From assembly GCA_034520625.1 (NCBI GenBank), contig JAXHNI010000014.1:62001-126000 (forward strand): 64,000 nucleotides of DNA, written 5' to 3'. The stretch comes from JAANXG01 sp034520625 (lineage in GTDB: Bacteria > Pseudomonadota > Gammaproteobacteria > Arenicellales > JAANXG01). The translations under genes were made by a program, and so were the position numbers. Below, one piece after another: positions 36,996-46,149 of this stretch. The notes under the pieces are model-generated. The model worked only from the letters and a program-made list of their open reading frames with translations. It was not told the DNA's origin and searched no databases. Numbering within the stretch: position 1 is the first letter of the stretch; each line of letters begins with the position of its first letter.

Positions 36996-37700
36996 CTACG
37001 AAGACGGATGAGCGTGGCCGGCGGCCAAGCGCAGGGGGGCGTGCAGGGACTGCCCGGACGGCGGCGCCTGCATTCCCGCGGTCAGGAAAGCCGTCAGGCG
37101 CTGCACGAGCTGTTCATGCTCTTGATCATCGGGCAGGCGGCTTGTGGCGATCAACCGCATCATGTCCGACCCGGCCATGCAATAAGCCAGCGTACCCACC
37201 AGGAAATGCAGCCGCCAGTAGAGCTCCTCTCGGTCGAGCCCCGGGAGCGCAGAGGCGAAGGCGGGCTTGAAGCTTTCGATGACCTGCTGGTACATCCCGC
37301 GCACGGCATCCTGCAGGGGTTCCGAGGGCTCGGTATAGCTGCGGCCCAGCAGCCGGATAAAACGGGCACCACCACCCTGCGCGTCGCGGCTGAGCTCCAG
37401 GGCCGGGGAGATGAAGGCGCCGATCAGCTCATTCAGCGGGATGGTGTCGTACTCCCGTTGGAGGACCCGCAGGCGGCGCAGACGCTCGGCGTTCATGGGC
37501 GCAAGGCGGCGGGCGAAGATGGCTTTGACGAGCCCGTCTTTGGACCCGAAATGGTAGTTGATGGCCGCGAGATTCACGCCGGCGGCATTGGTGATGGAGC
37601 GCATGGAAGTCGCTCCGAACCCATGCGCCGCGAACAGGCTCTCGGCGACATCCAGGATCCGCTCTTTGGTCGGTTGCGCCAACGCTGTCCCACGATTCAT
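36996..37700 (-). CDS. TetR-family regulator, PsrA-like
   Basis: 234 residues. The N-terminal HTH reads SMRSITNAAGVNLAAINYHF (about 32-51), followed by GSKDGLVKAIFARRLAP. The body (RFIRLLGRSYTEP, YWRLHFLVGTLAYCMAGSD) matches Pseudomonas PsrA by eye. PsrA is a fatty-acid-responsive repressor of beta-oxidation genes. Being first gene of the regulator-fadE-ligase run supports that role. A palindrome overlapping its start codon suggests autoregulation. Confidence 0.85.
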   Translation of the reverse strand: MNRGTALAQPTKERILDVAESLFAAHGFGATSMRSITNAAGVNLAAINYHFGSKDGLVKAIFARRLAPMNAERLRRLRVLQREYDTIPLNELIGAFISPALELSRDAQGGGARFIRLLGRSYTEPSEPLQDAVRGMYQQVIESFKPAFASALPGLDREELYWRLHFLVGTLAYCMAGSDMMRLIATSRLPDDQEHEQLVQRLTAFLTAGMQAPPSGQSLHAPLRLAAGHAHPSS

Positions 37701-37714
37701 ACGTTCGTTTGAAT
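37695..37714. promoter_or_regulatory. Candidate PsrA-type operator over the regulator start codon
   Basis: The 20-bp site has half-sites ATTCATACG and CGTTTGAAT, 8 of 9 positions complementary around TT. Within it, CATAC-N4-GTTTG differs by one base from the CAAAC-N4-GTTTG type bound by Pseudomonas PsrA. It spans the ATG (37698-37700) of the TetR gene, so binding would block both initiation of transcription nearby and autogenous expression. Confidence 0.5.
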
Positions 37715-37869
37715 ATAACGCCGCGGCCGCCCCGGGTCAAAGCTCAGCCGCTTGCGGTAGCAGCTCAGTTTGAGAATGGGCACCAATGTGTGCAGCAGCG
37801 CAGGAACACGTTTCAAACCAAGCCAGTACCGTCGAGTCAGGGTTCATGCCCGGCAGGCGGACGAACGCG

Positions 37870-38070
37870 CTATTTCCGGAACAGCCAGAGAACGATGGAG
37901 ACCACCACGCTCACGACAATCATGGTGGTGATGGGAAAGTAGAACCGGAAGTTGTCGCGTTCGATGACGATATCACCCGGCAGCCGGCCGATCGGCAGCT
38001 TCGACAACCAGGGCCAGAGCAGCCCTGTGGCGACGACAATCAGGCCGACAATGATCAGTGTACGGCTCAT
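37870..38070 (-). CDS. DUF2905 family small membrane protein
   Basis: 66 residues with two transmembrane segments (about 5-20 and 45-63) separated by the conserved loop LSKLPIGRLPGDIVIERDN, which identifies DUF2905. Function unknown. It stands alone between the TetR gene and an unknown gene; GC and codon use match the neighbours. Confidence 0.88.
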   Translation of the reverse strand: MSRTLIIVGLIVVATGLLWPWLSKLPIGRLPGDIVIERDNFRFYFPITTMIVVSVVVSIVLWLFRK

Positions 38071-38309
38071 GGGACGCTATACATTGCAGCAGCGAGCTCG
38101 ATGCGCATTCCGGGCCTATGGAATCATATCCGGACTGCCCGTTGAACCCGGCTCTGACCCCTACTTCCGTGCGCGGCGGCGGATACGACCGGAATCTCGC
38201 TGCCCTGCGCCGCCACTACGGCGACCAGGTCCGCCGGATGCGCGCCGCGGCGGCATGGCAGGTGCCACAAAGGTTCGGATGCGCCCTTCATTACCGGAGG
38301 GCCGACGAT

Positions 38310-38657
38310 TCAATTACTGTCTTCCTGGTACTTGTCACGCAACAATACGGAGGCATACTGGGCCCGGGTGCTTGCCTCGTTGGTCCTGCCGCTGGACCGG
38401 CACCATTTGCAGAACTCTTTGGCGTCGACAAAGACTTTCTCGGGAATGACACCCGCCTCGGCGATCTGCTTCAACGCGTCCTCGGCCACGGTCACCCATT
38501 CCTCATAGGTAGCTTCCAGCTTTTCCGGATCCGCCGCGGAATCGCGGACCGACCGCCATTGCTCCGACGTGTACCAGGCGACTCCGATACGAACCTGCTT
38601 CGGGTTGTTTCCGTACTCGGCACCGCTCCCCGTTTCCTTCTTTTGCTTCCGGCCCAT
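38310..38657 (-). CDS. Hypothetical protein
   Basis: 115 residues from ATG 38657 (MGRKQKKETGSGAEYG); a longer frame to 38840 starts in low-complexity shadow sequence. The protein is soluble and charged: VRIGVAWYTSEQWRSVRDSAADPEKLEATYEEWVTV-type helices, then DAKEFCKWCRSSG with a CxxxxC-like pair and a C-terminal helix. I do not recognise a named domain. No operon partner adjoins it. Confidence 0.7.
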   Translation of the reverse strand: MGRKQKKETGSGAEYGNNPKQVRIGVAWYTSEQWRSVRDSAADPEKLEATYEEWVTVAEDALKQIAEAGVIPEKVFVDAKEFCKWCRSSGRTNEASTRAQYASVLLRDKYQEDSN

Positions 38658-39543
38658 GGCTGTCCAGCCTCCTTTGGCATCCAGTGCAGGACTCCGCGGC
38701 ACGCGGTCGCTATGCGACCCGGCGCCGGCCGGGGTCCGGTTCAGTCTTGTTTTCCTGCGATCCGGAACCGTCAGGTGGTGTATCCCGGTATCCGGCGATT
38801 CGCCCGGTCGCCCATAGACCTGCGCTTTGAGCAATGGCACAAATACTGCCGATCATCAACCTGTCGCCGATGAACGGGGAACCACGAACGACGCGTCACT
38901 AGAAACTCCCGTGATCCGAGGGATGATTGACGCCATCGTACACCGGTACATCGCCGGGGGCGAAAGGATCAATCCCGGCAAGGCAAGCGACATTGATCCC
39001 GAAATGGTCCGGGACATTCACCTCGAACTTCACCGCGCCCCAATGATACGAGCCTCATACCAGTGTAACTCCGCGCCTGAGCGTTACATCCGCCAGTCGG
39101 ATTTCAGCTATCCCTTTACGCTTCCTCCAGCGGCCTTCTCCGTGGAACTTCCACAGCCTTGCTGCTTCCCGAATTTCTGACCCGACGCCATAGTCTCCAC
39201 GTCTTCGGTCTTTCTACAATCTCGAAACCCATAGTTCCGTTTTCGCCTTGTTATGGCTTCTTCGCATCTGACTTCCTCGCGATAGATACGCCGTAGCTTT
39301 TGACGGTCCTATCCTTCCTTGGTACCCGTTTGGTCGAAATGCCTCTGCATGGCATCGCAGCTGGGCGATATGCCGGAACTATTCCGGAGTCAGTACAACA
39401 CGGTTGCGCATTGTCGCGCGATTCGCAACGGGCTTCACCGCCAAAAGGATCTTTTACGAAGGGTCGGGTTGTGCTCACGCGCATTCAGTTTGGCTGCATA
39501 ACTTTTCCCGCTTGTTTTCAGGTAAATGTACACCACACCCCGG
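38658..39543. other. Gene-poor stretch
   Basis: About 890 bp with only weak frames on both strands, none resembling a known family, and lower GC after about 39000 than the flanking genes. It may be decayed coding or mobile DNA. I see no tRNA, attC site or clear repeat in it. Confidence 0.5.
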
Positions 39544-40932
39544 TTAGGCCGGCGCGCCGCCGCCCGCACGCGGCATACCCTCGGCCTTCAAACGGTCGAG
39601 CGCCCGCGAGAAGGCTTCCACGCTGGCCGAAATGTCGTCCGTCGAGTGGACCGCCGAAGTCATCCCGCCCGGCCAGTTGGCGATATCCACGCCTTCGATC
39701 AGCAGGGCCAGGTGCAGCGCAGTCGTCTCCGCCGCAGGCTTGGTCTTTAGCTCACGCCAGGGGATTCGCAGCGGGTCGAATTCCAGCGGGTTGATCCTGC
39801 GCCCCTCCGGGTTCATGAAAAAGTGAAAGCCCGAAAACGTCCCGTAAACCGCCCACTCCGGACATTGCTGGGCCAGCACCTCGTTCATGCCTCGGCGCAG
39901 CTGTTCCCCGGCGCGATTCGCCCGCTCGCAGGCGTCGGTGGTCTCGATGATTCTGAGCGTCGCAATCGCTGCCGCGGCGGATACGGGATTGCCGTTGAAG
40001 GTTCCGGGGTGGAGGATCTTATCGCGGCCGGCCGTCTCCATGGCCTCGAAATCCAACTGGTCGAGGATCTCCCGGCGCCCGGCGACAGCGCCGCCGGGAA
40101 GACCACCGGCCACGATCTTGGCCAGTGTGGTCAGATCCGGCAGCACACCGAACGCCTGCTGGGCCCCGCCCGGGGCGCAGCGGAAACCGGAAATCACCTC
40201 GTCGAATATAAGCAGTGTGCCGGCCGCCTCGGTCAACGACCTCAGGCGATGCAGCATGTCTTCGGCGACGGGCACCATGCCAAAAGAACCCCCGGTGGGC
40301 TCGAGGAACACGGCCGCGATATCCCGGCCGGCGAGCACCTGCTCCAGAGCATCCGGATCGTCCGGATCCACCAGCACGGTCTTGTCGGCCACTTCGCGCA
40401 GCACGCCCGGCGTCGGCGTACCGTCGAAATGCGACACGTATCCCGAGGTCATATGATCGTGCCAACCGTGAAAGTGGCTTTTGAAGCGCACGATCCTGTC
40501 GCGGCCCGTATGGGCACGCGCCAGTCGCAGGGCGAGCAGCGTCGCCTCGGTACCGGATGCAGTAAACCGCAGGCGCTCGGCGCACGGGACCAGACGCTGG
40601 ACGGCCTCGCCCCAGACCACTTCGGGTTCGTGCCCGGCCCCGTACTGCGTACCGCGGGGCAACGCGTTTCGCACCGCTTCCATTACTTCGTCAGGCGCGT
40701 GGCCGAGAAGATGGGCGCCGTGACCCCCGAAATAGTCGATATACTCGTTGCCGTCGACGTCGCGCTTGCGGGCGCCGGCCGCGCTCTCGACATAGATCCC
40801 GTAGGGCTTCAGGTAGCGGGCATCGTGCGTGATGCCGCTCGGGAAGACCCGGCGCGCCCGCTCGGCGAGGCGGGCAGAGCCCGGCGTGCGTTTGCGGTAT
40901 TCGGCCACGATCTGGGAATTGGTGAGCGACAC
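39544..40932 (-). CDS. Class III PLP aminotransferase, glutamate-1-semialdehyde aminomutase-like
   Basis: 462 residues of fold-type I. FPSGITHDARY and DVDGNEYIDYFGGHGAHLLGH open the protein; LRFTASGTEATLLALRLARA binds the cofactor phosphate; LLIFDEVISGFR holds the cofactor aspartate; and TLAKIVAGGLPGGAVAG holds the PLP lysine. HemL-like proteins outside haem synthesis act as amino-acid or amine transaminases. It follows the TRAP genes by 28 bp in the same direction, which suggests catabolism of the imported amino or amine compound. Confidence 0.87.
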   Translation of the reverse strand: MSLTNSQIVAEYRKRTPGSARLAERARRVFPSGITHDARYLKPYGIYVESAAGARKRDVDGNEYIDYFGGHGAHLLGHAPDEVMEAVRNALPRGTQYGAGHEPEVVWGEAVQRLVPCAERLRFTASGTEATLLALRLARAHTGRDRIVRFKSHFHGWHDHMTSGYVSHFDGTPTPGVLREVADKTVLVDPDDPDALEQVLAGRDIAAVFLEPTGGSFGMVPVAEDMLHRLRSLTEAAGTLLIFDEVISGFRCAPGGAQQAFGVLPDLTTLAKIVAGGLPGGAVAGRREILDQLDFEAMETAGRDKILHPGTFNGNPVSAAAAIATLRIIETTDACERANRAGEQLRRGMNEVLAQQCPEWAVYGTFSGFHFFMNPEGRRINPLEFDPLRIPWRELKTKPAAETTALHLALLIEGVDIANWPGGMTSAVHSTDDISASVEAFSRALDRLKAEGMPRAGGGAPA

Positions 40933-40960
40933 GTGTTGGCTCTCCTCGTAAAGTGGATGA

Positions 40961-42238
40961 TCAGTGCAGCAGACTCGGGATCCACGTGGACAGGCCCGGG
41001 AACAGCGCCAGCAGCACGATCACCGCGAAAAATGAAAGATAGAACGGCAGGGATGCCACAATCGCGCGTTCGTACGGCACCCTGGCGATCCATGCCGCAG
41101 TCATCAACGACATCCCCACCGGCGGCGTTACGTTGGCAACGTTCAGGGTGACGATCATCAGGATCGCGATATGCAGGGGATCGAACCCGAGACTGACCAG
41201 TGCCGGCACCAGAACCGGAGCGACCACCACCAAGGCCGGCAGCACGTCGATGACGGTGCCGATCAGTATCAACAACAGGCTGACCAGCATGAGCTGCAGA
41301 AAAGCATAGTCGGTAACCGAGGCGATCATGGCGGCGGCGTCGCGGGCGATACCGGAACGGGTTACGAACCAACTCAACACCGCCGAGGCGGCCAGCAGAA
41401 AGAACACGACCCCGGAGAAGCGGACTGTCACGACCAACGAGTGCCACACTTTTTTCCAGGTGAGGTTCCGGTAGAACAGGAAGCCGATCGCCATCGCGTA
41501 TACCGCGGCGAAACCCGAGGCCTCGGTGACGGTGGTCATGCCAGAGAGGATACCCCCGAGGATGATGACGGGGACCGCCAGTGCCGGCAGTGCGGCCATG
41601 AACGCCGCCAGTGCCGCACCCAGGGCGATCGCCTCCTGCTTGGGATAGTTCCGCACCCACGACAGCGCGAAGCTCATCACCAGCAGTGACAGCGCCATGA
41701 GCAGACCGGGGATGATGCCACCGGCGAACAGGTCGAGTACTGAGGTATCCCGCAGTATCGTGGCATACACCACCATCACGACGCTCGGAGGAATGATCGG
41801 CCCGATAATTGACGAGCAGGCCGTAATCGCGGCCGCATAGCTCGCGTCGTAGCCCTGCTTCTTCATGGCGGGTATGAGAATCTTGCCAATCGCGACGGTA
41901 TCGGTAATGGCCGCTCCCGTAAGACCGGCGAAGAAAACCGAGACAGTGATGTTGACGTGGCTCAGCGCACCGCGCACCCTGCCCAGCAAGGCGTTGTTGA
42001 ATGTGATCAGCTTCTGGGTCAGACCACCCTGATTCATCAGCTCGGCGGTCAGGATGAAGTAAGGGATGGCAATCAACATGTATCCCGACACCCCGGAGAA
42101 CATCCGGTCGGCGATGATGCCGATCATTCTCTCGCCGCCGAGGGCATAGCTTCCAGCGACACCCGCCATGGCCATGACCACCGCTACGGGCACGCCGATC
42201 AGGAGCAGCACCACGAACGCGACGATGGCGAAGGTCAT
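40961..42238 (-). CDS. dctM: TRAP transporter large permease
   Basis: 425 residues from ATG 42238; the frame extends upstream but only as a shadow of dctQ. Some eleven to twelve hydrophobic helices are seen, with the DctM markers AVSHVNI-like GALSHVNITVSVFFAGLTG, SSIIGPIIPPSVVMVVY and NVTPPVGMSLM. It is the main channel of a sodium-driven tripartite transporter. It overlaps dctQ by 4 bp (ATGA). Confidence 0.94.
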   Translation of the reverse strand: MTFAIVAFVVLLLIGVPVAVVMAMAGVAGSYALGGERMIGIIADRMFSGVSGYMLIAIPYFILTAELMNQGGLTQKLITFNNALLGRVRGALSHVNITVSVFFAGLTGAAITDTVAIGKILIPAMKKQGYDASYAAAITACSSIIGPIIPPSVVMVVYATILRDTSVLDLFAGGIIPGLLMALSLLVMSFALSWVRNYPKQEAIALGAALAAFMAALPALAVPVIILGGILSGMTTVTEASGFAAVYAMAIGFLFYRNLTWKKVWHSLVVTVRFSGVVFFLLAASAVLSWFVTRSGIARDAAAMIASVTDYAFLQLMLVSLLLILIGTVIDVLPALVVVAPVLVPALVSLGFDPLHIAILMIVTLNVANVTPPVGMSLMTAAWIARVPYERAIVASLPFYLSFFAVIVLLALFPGLSTWIPSLLH

Positions 42239-42777
42239 TGTTGGTTCTCCGGATGCTCTCCCGTCGCCCCGTCCACCACGTCCTCCAGGGTCACGTAGTG
42301 CTCCAGCAGGGCAAAGCCGTTGACCAGGTGCAGCAGCGTGATGGCACCGGTAAGCGGCACCGCGATCGCCGTGTAGTACTGCGGAATCTGGATCATGTGC
42401 GACACCATGTAGGTCTGCCGGGCATTGGTGAAAAACTCCCAGCCGTACCACATGAGCATCACGGCGAAAAGCGCGATCACCCCGAGACAGACTATGGCCG
42501 TCAGGCGCACCAACGGAGCAGGCAGCAGCTTGACGATGAGCGTCATGGCGATGTGCTCGCCGGAATACAGCGCAATCGTCAGCGAGATCAAGCCGATCCA
42601 GGGCAGGAACACGCGCGCCAGGGAATACGTCCAACTCAACGCCCCGCCGGTCACCAACGTGTAGAGGAAGCCGATAAACGAGATTGCCAGCATGGAGAGA
42701 ACACAGACAACACAGATCACGATCGCGGCCTGATTCACGATCGCGCTCAACTGCCTGGCGGTCTTCAAAACCGACAT
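42235..42777 (-). CDS. dctQ: TRAP transporter small permease
   Basis: 180 residues with four transmembrane helices (about 15-38, 50-68, 88-108, 130-152) and the DctQ-type segment FLPWIGLISLTIALYSGEHIA. It associates with the large permease, whose start overlaps its stop. The C-terminus is acidic and soluble. It lies 115 bp downstream of dctP, with a strong hairpin between them. Confidence 0.9.
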   Translation of the reverse strand: MSVLKTARQLSAIVNQAAIVICVVCVLSMLAISFIGFLYTLVTGGALSWTYSLARVFLPWIGLISLTIALYSGEHIAMTLIVKLLPAPLVRLTAIVCLGVIALFAVMLMWYGWEFFTNARQTYMVSHMIQIPQYYTAIAVPLTGAITLLHLVNGFALLEHYVTLEDVVDGATGEHPENQQ

Positions 42778-42855
42778 CGGCGGGATTCCGGTATGAACGT
42801 GGGGCGCTGTCCGGGCCGGACGCGTGCCCGGCCGGGTTTACAGCAACCGGTCATG

Positions 42856-42883
42856 GCCCGGCGGGCGGAGAGGCCCGCCGGGC
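42856..42883 (-). promoter_or_regulatory. Hairpin between dctP and dctQ
   Basis: Perfect 11-bp arms GCCCGGCGGGC (42856-42866) and GCCCGCCGGGC (42873-42883) with a 6-nt loop lie 10 bp after the dctP stop. There is no T-tract. A structure here would stabilise the 3' end of dctP mRNA or partly terminate, giving more binding protein than permease, as is usual for such operons. Confidence 0.6.
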
Positions 42884-42892
42884 GCATACCCG

Positions 42893-43972
42893 TTACTGGC
42901 CGTAGCGCTCGAAGTCCTGTGCTTCGAGCTCCTCTCCGACCCGCTCGACCTCGGCCCACAGCTCGTCGATCAACGACTCCTCGAGGCCGAAATCGTTCAC
43001 AACCCAGTCCTTCCATGCCGGTCGCGCCATTTCAGCCATGCGCTGCCGCTCGTCCGCCGGCATGATGTAGCATTCCTCGAAGATCTCGCAGGATTCCTGC
43101 CAGCTCGCGGTGGCCAGTGCGCCGGAAGTGCCGTGGGCAAGCTGAATGGCTTCCTGAGCGGAGTGGGTGATGATGCGCTGATACTCCTCCGGCAGGCTCT
43201 GATACCACTCCTCGCTCACCAGCCACGTCTGGGTGTTGTAGACATGGCCCGTCATGGTCGTGAAGTCGGTGACTTCATTCAGATTAAACGAAGTATTGAC
43301 CACGGGCGCATTGAACTGGCCGTCCGCCAGGCCGCTGCCCAGCGCGGTCTGCACTTCGCCCCAGGGCAGCGGCGTGGCGGAGGCGCCCAGGGCGTCCATC
43401 ATGGCCACGTGGGACGGATTCTCCTCAACGCGGATGTTGAGACCTTCCAGATCCTCCACGGTCTTGATGAGTTTCTCGTTGTTGGTGAATGCGACGAAGC
43501 CCCCGCCGTCATCGTAGGTGCCGAGATAGCGCATGTTGGCTTCATCGATGGTGCCCTTCATGAAATCCGCGAACCACTCGCCGTCGAAAAACGTCCAGGC
43601 CTGGCGCCAGTTCTCGAACAGGAACGGCGTCGTCACTGCCTGATACTTGTCGTAGAACGATGACATGGCACCGGAAGAAATGACGGTGGACTGCAGGGTC
43701 CGACCGCCGGCCTGTACCTGCGATGCAGTCTCGACTTCCGAGCCGAGCTGCGATCCGCCGAATATCGTAACCTCGAGATCACCGCCCGTGCGGGTCTCCA
43801 CCAGGTTCTCGAAGTGGACCAGCCCGGGATAGATCTCGCTCTTGGTCAGATCCTCCGGCACGATGGTGGCAATCGCCATCTCATATTCCTGCGCCTGTAC
43901 GGTCGTCGCGGAAAAGAGCATCGCCGATCCGGCGACGGCAAATGCGCGTGTCAGTGTCAATGGTTTTCTCAT
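42893..43972 (-). CDS. dctP: TRAP transporter substrate-binding protein
   Basis: 359 residues with a signal peptide (AFAVAGSAMLFSATTVQAQ). The mature protein shows the DctP layout: FENLVETRTGGDLEVTIFGG, the ligand-binding arginine in GLNIRVEENPSHV, and WGEVQTALGSGLADGQFNAP. It captures the substrate in the periplasm. The ligand cannot be read off; an adjacent aminotransferase and, further up, a PLP decarboxylase suggest an amino-acid-like or organic acid solute. Probably first gene of dctPQM-aminotransferase. Confidence 0.93.
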   Translation of the reverse strand: MRKPLTLTRAFAVAGSAMLFSATTVQAQEYEMAIATIVPEDLTKSEIYPGLVHFENLVETRTGGDLEVTIFGGSQLGSEVETASQVQAGGRTLQSTVISSGAMSSFYDKYQAVTTPFLFENWRQAWTFFDGEWFADFMKGTIDEANMRYLGTYDDGGGFVAFTNNEKLIKTVEDLEGLNIRVEENPSHVAMMDALGASATPLPWGEVQTALGSGLADGQFNAPVVNTSFNLNEVTDFTTMTGHVYNTQTWLVSEEWYQSLPEEYQRIITHSAQEAIQLAHGTSGALATASWQESCEIFEECYIMPADERQRMAEMARPAWKDWVVNDFGLEESLIDELWAEVERVGEELEAQDFERYGQ

Positions 43973-44167
43973 GAGAATCTCTCCTGTGGATGATACTGTC
44001 TTGTATTAAGCCCCGGTATACCGGTGCGCGGTGACCTGGAAATGGCGACCGCTGGCCTGAATTTCTTGAGATGATATCCAAACCTAGCATAAATGCCCGT
44101 TTACCCGACGGTCAACCGGCGGCCCGCGGGCGTCCGGCCGCAGCCCGTAATCAGTCAGGCCGGCGTA

Positions 44168-45694
44168 TCATCCCCCCGGGCGCAGCTCGGCATCCACCGC
44201 CCGCCCGTGGCGCAGCACGATCTCCGGCACCGCCTCGATGTCGCCGGCACCGGTGTGGAAGTTGACGATGCAGGCGCGCAGCACGTAGCGACCGCCGATC
44301 ACCGCGTTGGAGACGAACACCTCCCCGGAGCGCTGCAGGCGCTCGAGTAGCTCCTGGTTGAGCCGGTTGAGATAAGCCTCGCCGGACTCGGTGCCGGCTT
44401 CGGACCGCAGATAGGACGGCACATAGCGGAACGTCGCGATGCTGAGATCGCGGGTAAACGCCTCGAGCTCATCATGCGCGGCAACCAGATCATAGAGTCT
44501 GTGCGCCAGCCGGATATCGTCGCCGATCATCCGCACGTAGCCGCGGCGCCCCACCTGCTGCAGGGCGAGCCAGACCTTAAGCGCCCGGAAGCCGCGGGAG
44601 TTCTGGGGCCCGAAGTCGACGAAGTTGGTGGCTTCCTGTCCGAAGTGATAATACTGCGGGTGGTAGGAGAAGGCGTCGCGCAGGTGCTGCGGCTCGCGCA
44701 CCAGCACGCAGCCGGCTTCGAGCGGCGCGTACAGCCACTTATGGGGGTCCAGCGCCACCGAGTCGGCCAGCGACAGCGCGCGCAGGTCATCGGAAGCATC
44801 CGGCAGCGCCGCTGCAAATCCACCGTACGCGCCGTCAACGTGCAGCCAGATGTCCAGCTCCCGGCACAATCCGGCAATGTCGGCCAATGGATCCACCGCG
44901 CCGGTGCTCACGGACCCGGCGGTGCCGGCCACCATGAGCGACAGCTCGCCCGCCTCCCGGTCCGCCTTGATGGTCCGGCGCAGTACGTCCACCTTCATAC
45001 GCAGCCGCTCGTCCACGGGAATCCACCGGATGGCGTCGGTGCCGAGGCCGGCGATGTCGACGGCTTTCTGAATCCAGGTATGCGTCTCGGCGGACGCATA
45101 AACCCGGGGGCGCGCAGCGCCCGGGCCGGCGACTCCCGTTTGCCGCACCTCGCCGCCGAGCGCCGCCACCCGCGCGCCGAGCAGCCCTGTGATATTGGCC
45201 ATGTTGCCGCCGCTCACCAGCAGCCCACCGCAGTCGCGCGGATAGCCAATCAGCTCGGCGATCCAGCGCACAGTCTGCATCTCGATTTCACTGGCCATGG
45301 GGGATATCCGCCAGGCACCGACATTCGGGTTCACCGCGGCCGCCAGCAGATCCCCAAGCATGCCGATTGGCGCCGGCGACGACGTGACATAGCCGAAGAA
45401 CCGCGGATGGCCGTTGAACAGGGAATGCTCGTAGAGCAGCTCCGCGGCGCGTTCCAAAAGCGCCTGGCTGTCGGCGCCTTCCTCCGGCATTGGCGCATCG
45501 CCGCCGATCAACTCGCGTATGGTTTCCGGCGACTCGTCGGGCGTTACCGGACGTTCCGGAAGCGATTGGAGAAAGTCGGCGATGGAATCCACCAGCACAT
45601 GACCCGCGCGCCGGAAGCTGTCGCCGTCCATCGCTATCGGCGCGTTGCGCTCTTCATCCAGCTCGATTCCGGGCCTGGTGTTTTCACTGTTCAT
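44168..45694 (-). CDS. Group II PLP-dependent amino-acid decarboxylase
   Basis: 508 residues from ATG 45694 with GGAG 8 bp upstream. Family markers are SPAPIGMLGDLLAAAVNPN, HVDGAYGGFAAALP and the PLP lysine in SVALDPHKWLYAPLEAG. This is the aromatic-L-amino-acid/glutamate/diaminobutyrate decarboxylase superfamily, producing an amine and CO2. The GHPRFFGYVTSSP entrance segment is of the aromatic type, but the substrate is not certain. It is separated by 195 bp from the TRAP operon and is the last ordinary chromosomal gene before the cassette array. Confidence 0.9.
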   Translation of the reverse strand: MNSENTRPGIELDEERNAPIAMDGDSFRRAGHVLVDSIADFLQSLPERPVTPDESPETIRELIGGDAPMPEEGADSQALLERAAELLYEHSLFNGHPRFFGYVTSSPAPIGMLGDLLAAAVNPNVGAWRISPMASEIEMQTVRWIAELIGYPRDCGGLLVSGGNMANITGLLGARVAALGGEVRQTGVAGPGAARPRVYASAETHTWIQKAVDIAGLGTDAIRWIPVDERLRMKVDVLRRTIKADREAGELSLMVAGTAGSVSTGAVDPLADIAGLCRELDIWLHVDGAYGGFAAALPDASDDLRALSLADSVALDPHKWLYAPLEAGCVLVREPQHLRDAFSYHPQYYHFGQEATNFVDFGPQNSRGFRALKVWLALQQVGRRGYVRMIGDDIRLAHRLYDLVAAHDELEAFTRDLSIATFRYVPSYLRSEAGTESGEAYLNRLNQELLERLQRSGEVFVSNAVIGGRYVLRACIVNFHTGAGDIEAVPEIVLRHGRAVDAELRPGG

Positions 45695-46079
45695 AAGCAC
45701 TGCTCCATGGCAGGTATCCTGGCAGCGGCGCCACCAAATGGGCGACGAGTATTAACCGGCCCCCGTTCGAAGCCGCGGAAAAGTCGTTCCCCGACTTCCG
45801 TCCAAGGCATCGTTTCTACAGCACTCGCCTCTGTATCTCCGCTTCCCAAGCATCTTCCACACCGGAACCCTTTTCACCGCGAAGGATTTCGATCAAGGCG
45901 CCAGCCAATGAAGCGCGATCCTATTCTCCCAACAGCGGCTGCAGCGTCCCTCGTGGAACTGTCTGCACCCGGAAATACACTCGACCACGCGACGTGGACC
46001 TAGCAAACGTCGGGCCAACCGGTCGCCCCCTCTGGAGCTCCGTCGTGGTCGTGAAGCCCAAATGGTATGTCAACCTGCA
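45695..46079. other. Intergenic region at the left border of the cassette array
   Basis: About 385 bp without a recognisable gene. GC falls towards the right. It holds the promoter side of the decarboxylase gene and marks the shift from ordinary chromosome to integron-type DNA. Confidence 0.5.
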
Positions 46080-46141
46080 GCATAACTTATAAGCATTTAT
46101 CCGCTGTGCGCAGCATGGCGGATAAATGCTTATAAGTTAGG
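46080..46141 (-). repeat. Perfect 22-bp inverted repeat, attC-like candidate or terminator
   Basis: Arms at 46083-46104 and 46118-46139 are perfectly complementary with a 13-nt loop. Read on the minus strand the ends are CCTAAC and GTTATGC, which match integron core sites. It lies just after the stop of the Acg-type oxidoreductase, where a cassette attC would be. Unlike most attC sites it has no obvious extrahelical bases, so a terminator remains possible. Confidence 0.45.
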
Positions 46142-46149
46142 GTTGCTTT

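Noticed and set aside
38827..39484. Frames of 117 codons (plus, 38827-39180) and 77 codons (minus, 39251-39484)
   Set aside because: No recognisable motif, weak start contexts and odd composition; treated as noncoding or decayed.
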